From NCBI GenBank assembly GCA_037147235.1, contig JBAWVO010000379.1, positions 1-5,564 of the forward strand: DNA of 5,564 nucleotides, given 5' to 3'. A program made the translations under genes and the position numbers. Under the pieces are notes generated by a model, which was not told the DNA's origin, did not search any database, and saw nothing but the letters and a program-made list of their open reading frames with translations. Below, piece by piece: positions 1-5,564 of the stretch (position 1 is the stretch's first letter; each line of letters begins with the position of its first letter). Source of the stretch: JANXQG01 sp037147235. Lineage in GTDB: Bacteria > Planctomycetota > Planctomycetia > Pirellulales > Thermoguttaceae.

Positions 1-72
1 GGCCAGAGCAGCCGGGACTACGCACAAAACCGCTAGAGTGAACGATATCTGGAAAAATCGTGACTTCAACAT
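1..72 (-). CDS. Secreted or exported protein, N-terminal signal peptide only (partial)
   Basis: Read on the minus strand from an ATG at 72-70, the frame stays open to the left window edge for 24 codons. The translation starts MLKSRFF, continues through a hydrophobic core (ISFTLAVLCVV) and ends PAALA exactly at the edge. This is the classical Sec signal peptide layout: basic n-region, hydrophobic h-region, and a c-region with small residues at -3 and -1. A Shine-Dalgarno-like AGGTG (complement of 79-83) lies 6 nt before the ATG. A poor promoter-like pair on the same strand (TTGGAA, complement of 113-118; TTTAAT, complement of 92-97; 15 bp spacing) could drive it. The mature protein lies outside the window, so its function is unknown. 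The gene is divergent from the acyltransferase. A chance open frame is possible because it is short, but a good RBS together with a complete signal peptide makes that unlikely. Confidence 0.6.
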   Translation of the reverse strand, partial: MLKSRFFQISFTLAVLCVVPAALA

Positions 73-131
73 GATTCGCACCTGTTTGTTAATTAAAAGA
101 ACCCCCACTAAATTCCAAGACTCCCGCGCGC

Positions 132-227
132 CAAGCTTTCCAGCCTGACAATGAACTGGTCAAGATTTTCGTACGTCAGGCTTTTTAGCCTGACAATGAA
201 CTGGTCAGGCTGGAAAGCCCGACGTAC
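132..227. repeat. Two-copy 45-bp-period repeat with nested palindromes (REP/BIME-like)
   Basis: Bases 132-162 and 177-207 match at 28 of 31 positions, and 142-162 and 187-207 are identical over 21 bases (starting AGCCTGACAATG). The second copy is packed with inverted repeats. GTCAGGCT/AGCCTGAC (175-182/187-194) form a perfect 8-bp stem with a TTTT loop. AGCCTGAC/GTCAGGCT (187-194/204-211) form another around a 9-base spacer. GTCAGGCT (204-211) pairs with AGCCCGAC (216-223) with one mismatch. The outer arms 171-182 and 216-227 also pair with one mismatch, so the whole of 171-227 can fold as a cruciform. This resembles dispersed extragenic palindromic repeats. My recollection that GTCAGGCT...AGCCTGAC elements are frequent in planctomycete genomes is not verified here. 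Possible roles are mRNA 3'-end protection, nucleoid-protein binding or a non-autonomous mobile element. Confidence 0.75.
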
Positions 228-268
228 TTAATTCTACACGGCATTCGGTAGCCGGGTATCCGCAACTT

Positions 269-282
269 GGGGCAATTGCCCC
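269..282. repeat. Perfect 14-bp palindrome GGGGCAATTGCCCC
   Basis: The sequence GGGGCAATTGCCCC is its own reverse complement across all 14 bases, with no central spacer. It sits about 100 bases upstream of the candidate promoter of the acyltransferase gene. A palindrome without a loop is more typical of a homodimer-binding operator than of an RNA hairpin. No regulator can be assigned from the sequence. Confidence 0.45.
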
Positions 283-369
283 GCATCGGAAGCGGCATTA
301 CCCGCCGATTAGGTACAAACGGAAGAGTTTCACGCGATTTCGAGCAAAACCGATGGTCCCCGTGACCAA

Positions 370-397
370 TTGCAATTCTCGTCGCGTAATTTACAAT
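370..397 (+). promoter_or_regulatory. Sigma70-like promoter for the acyltransferase gene
   Basis: TTGCAA at 370-375 (4 of 6 to TTGACA) and TACAAT at 392-397 (5 of 6 to TATAAT) are separated by 16 bp. Transcription would begin near 404, giving a leader of about 40 nt before the ATG at 443. Because the promoter lies downstream of the alternative ATG at 353, it argues for the shorter protein. The hexamers overlap two direct copies of CAATTGCAA (367-375 and 394-402), spaced 27 bases apart. Promoter consensus in planctomycetes is poorly characterised, so this is a prediction by analogy. Confidence 0.4.
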
Positions 398-442
398 TGC
401 AAACTGATTTTCTCGGTCCCTATCAACCACAGACCTTGCCCG

Positions 443-1105
443 ATGTCCGCACGTTCCCTGTCGAACCGCCTCTGGTATCAATTCCTGCGATTTCTGATCT
501 GCTTGGTAGGTACATTGGCCTATCGGCTCCGATATAGCGGCCACAAGAATATACCCAAGACGGGGCCTGTGCTGGTTGTTTCCAATCACCAGAGCCACTT
601 TGACCCGCCTCTGATTGGGGCGGGCTGTTGGCGGCGAATGAACTATCTGGCTCGGGCGACGCTGTTTCGCTTCGCACCTCTTCGCTGGTTGATTCACTCA
701 CTGGACGCGATTTCCATCGACCGCGACGGACTGGGGCTTAATGGCATCAAGGAATCGCTCCGCCGTCTGAAGCGTGGCGAAATGGTGCTAATTTTTCCGG
801 AGGGCACGCGCACCCGCGACGGTGAAATGGCTCCTTTTCGCCCAGGGTTTACCGTGCTGGCCGCCCGATCGAAGGCCTGGATTCTGCCGGTAGCCATTGA
901 AGGGGCCTTTGACGCCTGGCCTCGATCGCGGAAATTGCCAAGGCGAGGCACGATCCATGTCGTTTACGGCAAGCCGATTTCGCCTGAAGAAGTCGCGAGC
1001 TGCGGCGAGCGAGAACTGGTGGCTGAAGTCGAGCGGCGAGTCCGCCAGTGCCACGCGATTCTGCGAGAACACCCCGCGTTTGCCGGAAAGATTAGGTCGA
1101 TGTAG
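443..1105 (+). CDS. plsC: 1-acyl-sn-glycerol-3-phosphate acyltransferase (PlsC/LPLAT family)
   Basis: The product probably transfers an acyl chain to the sn-2 position of lysophosphatidic acid, making phosphatidic acid for membrane phospholipids at the inner face of the cytoplasmic membrane. The 220-residue protein has the family signatures in order. A hydrophobic N-terminal segment lies at about 14-27. The catalytic HX4D motif is NHQSHFD at 48-54 (His49, Asp54). The substrate-phosphate-binding motif is FPEGTRTRDG at 118-127, preceded by the conserved GEMVLIFPEG strand. The PVAIEG block lies at about 149-154. Length and order fit short bacterial PlsC proteins. The ATG at 443 is preferred because homology-like sequence begins there, it leaves no unexplained N-terminal tail, and a promoter-like pair lies between 353 and 443; an in-frame ATG at 353 would add 30 unremarkable residues. 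No clear Shine-Dalgarno precedes 443. Related LPLATs can use other lysophospholipids, so exact substrate specificity is uncertain. Confidence 0.9.
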   Translation: MSARSLSNRLWYQFLRFLICLVGTLAYRLRYSGHKNIPKTGPVLVVSNHQSHFDPPLIGAGCWRRMNYLARATLFRFAPLRWLIHSLDAISIDRDGLGLNGIKESLRRLKRGEMVLIFPEGTRTRDGEMAPFRPGFTVLAARSKAWILPVAIEGAFDAWPRSRKLPRRGTIHVVYGKPISPEEVASCGERELVAEVERRVRQCHAILREHPAFAGKIRSM

Positions 1106-1163
1106 AGGGGGGGTAGAGCACCACAGACTTGGCGGAGAGCCAGCGGAATCAGCTTACCGTGAC

Positions 1164-1192
1164 ATGACAAGCATCGTCCTGCGCCGTACAAT
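1164..1192 (+). promoter_or_regulatory. Sigma70-like promoter for the large multidomain gene
   Basis: ATGACA at 1164-1169 (5 of 6 to TTGACA) and TACAAT at 1187-1192 (5 of 6 to TATAAT) are spaced by exactly 17 bp, the optimal spacing. A start near 1199 would give a leader of about 53 nt to the ATG at 1252. The placement makes the upstream in-frame TTG at 1192 unusable and suggests the gene is not simply read through from the acyltransferase, 146 bp upstream. The -10 element and following bases (TACAATTGC) match those of the acyltransferase promoter at 392-400. Confidence 0.5.
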
Positions 1193-1251
1193 TGCCTACA
1201 AGGTGGCGTACCGCAGATCATTGTTCAAAGGGGGTGGTCTGCCCTGGTGGG

Positions 1252-4200
1252 ATGAGGCAAACCGTGGAAAAGGCACTATTTTCCGTATCTTGTACGACAT
1301 GCCGTGTTCGGCTGGCCGTGCGGAATAAGGAAGCAATTGGGGAGATTCTGGAATGCCCCAAGTGCGGCAGCATGGTTTTAATTGTTTCTCCAGAAGGTTG
1401 GGTTCTGACGGAAGAACCGCCTGGGATGCCCGCCAAGAATTCCGTGGCCGAAAAGCCGCTGTCCCCCACGACCCCCTCGAAGAATGGAGATTCTTTTGTC
1501 GGTCGCGGGGGGGGGCCGATCGTGCGCGAGACCGTGAGCGAAAAACCGCCGGTTCAGCCGCCACCGGTTCAGCTTCCGGCCACTGTGAGTGCGGTAGTTG
1601 CTGCGCCGCCCGCTGCACCCGGTAAAACAGGTTTGCAACCTGTCTCCGTCTTGGCGGGACAGAGCGTGACCGCCCCTGTTGCGTCCGAAGCTGCGTCCGT
1701 GGTGCCTGCCGTTACGGCGGCGATGGTATCGGAGGGCTTTACGCCTTTTGAATTGCCGGAGGTTATTGCCGGAGAGACGTTCCTGTCGTCGCTGACGCGA
1801 TCGCTTTGGGGTCGCATCGCCGTGCTGGCGGTTTCCGGTCTGCTCGGTTTGGCGGTGGTGGTGGCGGTTTCGGTGGTTGTGCTCAATCGCCAACCCGCCA
1901 CGGATTCCAAACTCAACGACGAGAATGCAAAATCCGAGACGACCGATCCCGTGCCGGCCAATGCCGGTGCCAAGCCGACGTTGCCACGCGTGCAGTTCAA
2001 TCGTCGTTGGCTGCCCGAGCAGACGTTGTTGTTGATCGACCTCCGGCTATCGCGCGTAGCGAAGCAGCCGTCGGCAATGAACGCGTTGGCATTTCTTGGT
2101 CCTTGGTGGCAACCCTCAAGCCAAGCGTTATTGCTTGGTCTTAACCTGGGACCGGAGCAAGTCCGCCGCATGACGTGGGCATCGACGGATCTGGCCGACT
2201 GCGCAGCGCGTTGCGTGGTCGTCCTTGAGTTGGAAGAAGGCATCGCCGCGAGCCGACTGTTACCGGCCGGCCAAAGCATCGGTCTGGGGGCGAACCTCGT
2301 GGCCCGTCGGCCGCAAGGCGGTCCATGGCTGCATCCGTTGCTGGCAGTCGATGCGCATACCATCGTGACCGGGAGCGAAGAAGTCTTGCGGCAGTTGGTC
2401 GCTCGTGGTGGCGATGCCGAGTTAGCGAATGGACCGATGGAGTTATTGCTCAAGAAGCTCTCGCCGGGCGGCGACTTGGCGGTGATGGTCGATCTTTCGC
2501 CGATACGGACTGCGGCGTGGAAGTTGCCGCCCCAGTGTTTGGATCTGGCCAAGGGGCTGGATGTCTGGCCGGCCGCCAAATCGAGGTGGCACTTGCTTTG
2601 CGAGACTCCGCTTGCCCTGGGACTTTCGGTCCAGTCGGCCGACCAGCGGCGATGCGAGTTGGGGCTGGTCTGCAACAGTGAAACAATGGCCGAAAAGCTC
2701 CGGTCGGACGTCGAGAAACTGGTACCCGATGCGATTCGGGCATTGCCCACGCATATCGCCGTGCTCAAGGACATTCTCGCGACGAATAATCTCTCCAACG
2801 ATGCGGTCGACCAATACAAGCGGCTCTTGGATGACTTGTTCACGGCCTTGCGAGCGACCCGTTGCGATACTGCCGACGGCATCGTTTGGGTACGGTTGGG
2901 CTGGGGAGGATCGGGGCTTTTGGTCTCGGCGGCCACCGCCATCGAGAGTAGACTCGTGATCCGGGCCGATTGGCTGGCCGCGGCCCTGGCCATCGATAAA
3001 ACCAATCACCGCGGTTTGCTTAGCGGACTGCTTGGCTACTTGAAGGCCAAGAATCCGCCACAATTTCCCGAGGGAGCGGCCGGCGGGGGACTGATGCCGC
3101 CCGAGACGCGATTAAGTTGGATCGCTGAGCTACTGCCTTATCTTGGTCACGCGGACTGGAATGTCAATCGGGCCTATGACTGGAACAACGCGAATAACCA
3201 GCCGGTTACGAGGCGGCCGCTGGCCGAGGTGATCAACCCAGCCCTTGGTCCGGCCATGTCGCCGTCGGGCTACCCAGTGACACACTACGTCGGCGTGGCC
3301 GGCGTGGGCAAAGACGCAGCACAATTGCCGGCCGATGATGCCCGAGCGGGCGTATTCGGCTATGGCCGGCAGACGCGGCAGCAGGACCTCAAACGCGGCG
3401 GAACAAACACGATTGCCGTGCTGGGCGTGCAGGATCAATGCGGTCCCTGGGCACAAGGTGGACGAGCGACCGTACGTCCTTTGACCCAGCAGCCTTATGT
3501 CAACGGACCGGATGGATTCGGCAGCGGCCAGGCCGACGGCATGGTGGCGGGCATGGCCGACGGTTCGGTGCGTTTCCTGTCAAAGAACATTGATCCGCAT
3601 GTTATGGAGCAACTGGCCACAGTCCGCAGTGGCGAGCAAGTCGATTCAGCCACGACCGAACCGAAACCGCCGGTTACTGATGTGAAGCCGCCGGTTGCGG
3701 ATGTGAAGCCGCCGGTTGCGGATGCGAAGCCGCCGGTTGCGGATGCGAAGCCGCCGGTTGTCGATGTGAAACCGCAAGCGGTGGTGGATCCTAAGTTGCA
3801 GGCAAAACTCAATGTACCGATTGCGAAGATTTCGCTTCCGAATATGCCGCTGGCTGACGCAGTTCAGCTCATCTCAGCGATGGGTAACCTGTCGGTCGGT
3901 TTCGATCGCGATGCCATGGAGGAACTTGATGTATCGCTCCACGATCCCATCTCGATCGAAGTCGCAGACTCCACGGTAGGCAAGACACTGAAAGAAATCG
4001 CCTCGCAGCGAAAGATGACGCCGGTCGTCGAAAATGGACAAATCATGCTGACCAGCATGGCCGAGCACCGCGAGAATTTGCAGCCGGTTCGCTTTGCCGT
4101 CTCCGACCTGACCGGCGGCGACGCCCAAGCAGCGGCCGATTTAGCTGCCTTGGTGCAAAGGCTTGTTGTGCCCGAGTCGTGGCAGGGGAGTGGCGGACGA

Positions 4201-4614
4201 GGGACCGTGGAAGTAACGCCCGACGCCCTGCGGATCACGCAAACCGGACATGTCCATTACCAGATCATCGTCTTCTGTGAGAAACTCCGCGTTGCCCGCG
4301 GCCTGCCGACGAAGAGCCGCAAGGATCCAAAGAAGTTCGTTCTGACCACGCGGACCGCCCAGGCGAAGTCCAGCCAAGTTACCGTGCAGAAAGCGGTTGC
4401 CACACGGATGGAATTGGAGTTTTACCCCGTTGGCAAGCTGCTGGCCGGTCAGCCGCCCGCGGTGTTGATCGAGCGGATCAAGACGGGACTCCGAGATGCC
4501 ACGTGGGGCGAAGGCGGTGCCGGTATCCTCTATTTTGACCCACCCTCGCAATGCTTGATCGTGCGGCAATCGCAGCCGATGCAAATCGCGATCGAGGCAC
4601 TGCTGACAAAGTGA
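1252..4614 (+). CDS. Membrane-anchored multidomain protein: zinc ribbon, TM helix, DUF1559-like region, secretin N-domain-like tail
   Basis: The function is unknown. With the ATG at 1252 the protein has 1120 residues. Regions in order: a zinc ribbon with CTTC (Cys14, Cys17) and CPKC (Cys35, Cys38); a Pro/Ala/Val-rich linker, about 45-175; one transmembrane helix, about 188-211, without a prepilin cleavage motif; a large region, about 235-610, that I do not recognise beyond planctomycete envelope proteins; a stretch from about 620 (RLSWIAELLPYL) to 777 (ADGSVRFLS, 769-777) that resembles the C-terminal half of DUF1559; five PPVAD-type heptads, 804-838; an STN/secretin-N0-like domain, about 860-935 (LPNMPLADAVQLIS...); and a segment, 943-1018, with VPESW and GGRGT. 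The last ~65 residues repeat that pattern (DATWGEGGAGILYF...LIVRQS). The likely topology is zinc ribbon in the cytoplasm and the remainder outside the inner membrane. A GTG at 1264 with GAGG 6 nt upstream is an alternative start (1116 residues). The reading frame is intact for 3.3 kb, and its opposite-strand frames have no domains. Confidence 0.88.
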   Translation: MRQTVEKALFSVSCTTCRVRLAVRNKEAIGEILECPKCGSMVLIVSPEGWVLTEEPPGMPAKNSVAEKPLSPTTPSKNGDSFVGRGGGPIVRETVSEKPPVQPPPVQLPATVSAVVAAPPAAPGKTGLQPVSVLAGQSVTAPVASEAASVVPAVTAAMVSEGFTPFELPEVIAGETFLSSLTRSLWGRIAVLAVSGLLGLAVVVAVSVVVLNRQPATDSKLNDENAKSETTDPVPANAGAKPTLPRVQFNRRWLPEQTLLLIDLRLSRVAKQPSAMNALAFLGPWWQPSSQALLLGLNLGPEQVRRMTWASTDLADCAARCVVVLELEEGIAASRLLPAGQSIGLGANLVARRPQGGPWLHPLLAVDAHTIVTGSEEVLRQLVARGGDAELANGPMELLLKKLSPGGDLAVMVDLSPIRTAAWKLPPQCLDLAKGLDVWPAAKSRWHLLCETPLALGLSVQSADQRRCELGLVCNSETMAEKLRSDVEKLVPDAIRALPTHIAVLKDILATNNLSNDAVDQYKRLLDDLFTALRATRCDTADGIVWVRLGWGGSGLLVSAATAIESRLVIRADWLAAALAIDKTNHRGLLSGLLGYLKAKNPPQFPEGAAGGGLMPPETRLSWIAELLPYLGHADWNVNRAYDWNNANNQPVTRRPLAEVINPALGPAMSPSGYPVTHYVGVAGVGKDAAQLPADDARAGVFGYGRQTRQQDLKRGGTNTIAVLGVQDQCGPWAQGGRATVRPLTQQPYVNGPDGFGSGQADGMVAGMADGSVRFLSKNIDPHVMEQLATVRSGEQVDSATTEPKPPVTDVKPPVADVKPPVADAKPPVADAKPPVVDVKPQAVVDPKLQAKLNVPIAKISLPNMPLADAVQLISAMGNLSVGFDRDAMEELDVSLHDPISIEVADSTVGKTLKEIASQRKMTPVVENGQIMLTSMAEHRENLQPVRFAVSDLTGGDAQAAADLAALVQRLVVPESWQGSGGRGTVEVTPDALRITQTGHVHYQIIVFCEKLRVARGLPTKSRKDPKKFVLTTRTAQAKSSQVTVQKAVATRMELEFYPVGKLLAGQPPAVLIERIKTGLRDATWGEGGAGILYFDPPSQCLIVRQSQPMQIAIEALLTK
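3661..3765 (+). repeat. In-frame 21-bp tandem repeat encoding K-P-P-V-(A/T/V)-D-(V/A) heptads
   Basis: Five consecutive 21-base units lie at 3661-3681, 3682-3702, 3703-3723, 3724-3744 and 3745-3765. Units 2 and 3 are identical, and unit 4 differs from them by one base (GCG for GTG). Each unit encodes a heptapeptide of the form VKPPVAD or AKPPVAD. A degenerate sixth unit (VKPQAVVD) follows. The repeat lies exactly between the DUF1559-like region and the secretin-like tail, so it is probably an extended, rigid Pro/Val linker across the periplasm. Near-identity at the DNA level, including synonymous positions, points to recent slippage expansion, and copy number may vary between strains. Confidence 0.93.
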
Positions 4615-4629
4615 TGCCACGCGAAGAGT

Positions 4630-4737
4630 GTTAGGACCGGCGCATCAATAATTGTCGCCTTTCGCTCCGCGAAAGTTGCGTTCTTTCGCGGAGCGAAAGA
4701 CGACAATTGCGACACTTATTTCTGCGCCGATCCTAAC
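4630..4737. repeat. Nested long inverted repeat between convergent genes (MITE-like or bidirectional terminator)
   Basis: The outer arms, 4630-4644 (GTTAGGACCGGCGCA) and 4723-4737 (TGCGCCGATCCTAAC), are inverted with one mismatch in 15. The inner arms, 4650-4675 and 4683-4708, are inverted with one mismatch in 26 around a 7-base loop (TTGCGTT); each contains the self-similar core CTTTCGCGGAGCGAAAG or its complement. The spacers between inner and outer arms are unequal, 5 and 14 bases. The 108-bp element fills nearly all the gap between the convergent stop codons, and its right edge includes the stop codon of the LarE gene. An RNA from either strand would fold into a very stable hairpin that could end or stabilise both transcripts. 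No proper T-tract follows on either strand, so a classical intrinsic terminator is doubtful. Terminal inverted arms without any coding capacity suggest a miniature mobile element. Confidence 0.85.
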
Positions 4738-5560
4738 GAGAAATTTCGACCGTCAGCACGGCGTTCATGCTGCCGCTGCGAAAACCTTCCAAATCAATCG
4801 ACACGAACTTGAACCCGAGTGACTTGAGTTTCTCGACAACTTCTTTGCGGAAGGCCGGCTCGAAGAACCGTGGCAAGGCCTCAGGCGAGACCTCGATCCT
4901 CGCCATGTCACCCTTGTGATAGCGAACCCGCAAGGGCTGAAAACCTTGTTCGCGCAGGAATCGCTCGGCCGCGCCGATCATCGCCAGCCGCTGGGGCGTC
5001 ACCGTTTCGCCATAAGCAATGCGGCTGCTCAGGCAGGGCGTCGCCGGCTTGTTCCAAATGGGCAATTCCCAGGCGGCGGCCAACTCGCGGATCTCGGCCT
5101 TCGTCAATTCGCACTCGGCCAACGGACTACGGACCTGCCGCTCGCGGCCAGCTTGCATTCCAGGGCGATGTTCGCCGTGGTCGTCATGATTCGTGCCATC
5201 GCATACCACGGCCATGCCCAAGCGATTGGCAAGCTCTTGCACTTTAACGAACAACTCCGTTTTGCAGAAGTAGCAGCGATTGCCGCTATTCGCCTGATAG
5301 CCGGGAATGGAGAGCTCGTCCGTTTCGATCACTACGTGGCGAATGCCGATCTGTCGGGCAAGCGCGATACACTCATCCAACTCACCAACCGCCAGACTTG
5401 TGCTCGCGCCTGTCACAGCCACGGCCCGATCGCCCAAGGCCAGTTGCGCAGCCTTGGCCACGACCGTGCTATCCAATCCGCCCGAGAAGGCCACCGCACA
5501 ACTACCGTAGCCTTGCAGCAGTTCCAGTAAGCGGTCGCGTTTGGTAGCAAGGGGAAGCAT
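4733..5560 (-). CDS. larE: ATP-dependent sacrificial sulfur transferase LarE
   Basis: LarE activates a pyridinium dicarboxylate mononucleotide precursor with ATP and donates sulfur from one of its own cysteines. This builds the nickel-pincer cofactor of lactate racemase and related enzymes in the cytoplasm. The 275-residue product matches the usual family length. It has the PP-loop SGGLDS at 26-31, a GNRCYFCK block at 93-100, DGTNHDD at 121-127, RSPLAE at 144-149, and KPATPCLSSRI at 171-181. Cys176 in this last motif corresponds to the sacrificial cysteine described for Lactiplantibacillus plantarum LarE, also residue 176. The C-terminal part (KGDMARIEV) fits the family. The start is the ATG at 5560-5558; only 4 bases upstream are visible, so an RBS cannot be judged and a longer N-terminus cannot be excluded. 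LarB, LarC or a racemase are not visible. The TAG stop lies inside the outer arm of the neighbouring inverted repeat. Confidence 0.92.
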   Translation of the reverse strand: MLPLATKRDRLLELLQGYGSCAVAFSGGLDSTVVAKAAQLALGDRAVAVTGASTSLAVGELDECIALARQIGIRHVVIETDELSIPGYQANSGNRCYFCKTELFVKVQELANRLGMAVVCDGTNHDDHGEHRPGMQAGRERQVRSPLAECELTKAEIRELAAAWELPIWNKPATPCLSSRIAYGETVTPQRLAMIGAAERFLREQGFQPLRVRYHKGDMARIEVSPEALPRFFEPAFRKEVVEKLKSLGFKFVSIDLEGFRSGSMNAVLTVEISR

Positions 5561-5564
5561 GGGG

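Larger units (their letters stand above)
73..442. other. Intergenic region between divergent genes
   Basis: This 370-base stretch separates the minus-strand signal-peptide gene from the acyltransferase. Bases 84-118 are AT-rich and probably hold the promoter of the leftward gene. Bases 132-227 hold a repeat with palindromes, 269-282 a perfect palindrome, and 370-397 a promoter-like pair facing right; each is listed separately. Open frames crossing it on either strand lack recognisable protein features. I see no tRNA-like or riboswitch-like fold that I can name. Confidence 0.6.

Noticed and set aside
142..207. Possible mini-CRISPR (two 21-base direct repeats, 24-base gap)
   Set aside because: There are only two copies, the gap is itself part of the palindromic structure, and no cas gene is present; a REP/BIME-like element explains it better.
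353..442. N-terminal extension of the acyltransferase starting at the ATG at 353
   Set aside because: The 30 extra residues carry no recognisable feature and contain the predicted promoter; the family-like sequence begins at 443.
897..1328. 143-codon plus-strand frame spanning the gap between the two plus-strand genes
   Set aside because: It overlaps the 3' part of the acyltransferase gene and the zinc ribbon of the next gene in another frame, and has low-complexity Arg/Gly-rich content with no motif.
1569..3005. 478-codon open frame on the minus strand
   Set aside because: It lies entirely opposite the large plus-strand gene. Its translation is Ser/Arg/Ala-rich with no domains, as expected of an antisense shadow in GC-rich DNA.
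4650..4720. Classical Rho-independent terminator
   Set aside because: The stem is strong, but no run of T follows it on either strand (only TTATTT at some distance on the plus strand), so it was annotated as an inverted repeat with possible terminator activity.
4916..5530. 204-codon plus-strand frame opposite larE
   Set aside because: The minus-strand LarE has every family motif, and this frame has none.

Overview
This window looks like part of a chromosome from a planctomycete, probably of the Pirellulales type. The evidence is the style of the large central protein (a 'CTTCR...ECPKCGSMV' zinc ribbon, one transmembrane helix, a DUF1559-like carboxy-half ending in 'ADGSVRFLS', and a secretin-like tail with a 'VPESW...GGRGT' motif). 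Weak or absent Shine-Dalgarno sequences and palindromic intergenic repeats fit the same group. This is inferred from family resemblance; no search was run.

Layout: (1) Bases 1-72, minus strand, hold the first 24 codons of a gene that runs off the left edge; they encode a textbook Sec signal peptide. (2) Bases 73-442 are non-coding between divergent genes. They hold a 45-bp-period repeat with nested palindromes (132-227), a perfect 14-bp palindrome (269-282) and a sigma70-like promoter (370-397). (3) Bases 443-1105, plus strand, encode a PlsC-type 1-acylglycerol-3-phosphate acyltransferase. (4) A second sigma70-like promoter (1164-1192) precedes (5) a roughly 1120-residue membrane-anchored multidomain protein at 1252-4614, which contains a 21-bp in-frame tandem repeat. 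(6) Bases 4630-4737 are a long, nested, nearly perfect inverted repeat between convergent genes. Its right edge supplies the stop codon of (7) a LarE-type sacrificial sulfur transferase on the minus strand (4733-5560), which is complete or nearly so at the right edge.

The genes do not form an obvious single pathway. The acyltransferase makes membrane phospholipid precursors, LarE makes the nickel-pincer cofactor used by lactate racemase-like enzymes, and the large protein is probably an envelope protein of unknown role. No RNA gene, CRISPR array, transposase or phage gene was seen. The two most unusual items are the domain mixture of the large protein, which joins a pseudopilin-associated domain to secretin N-domain-like modules on a non-pilin anchor, and the palindromic intergenic repeats.
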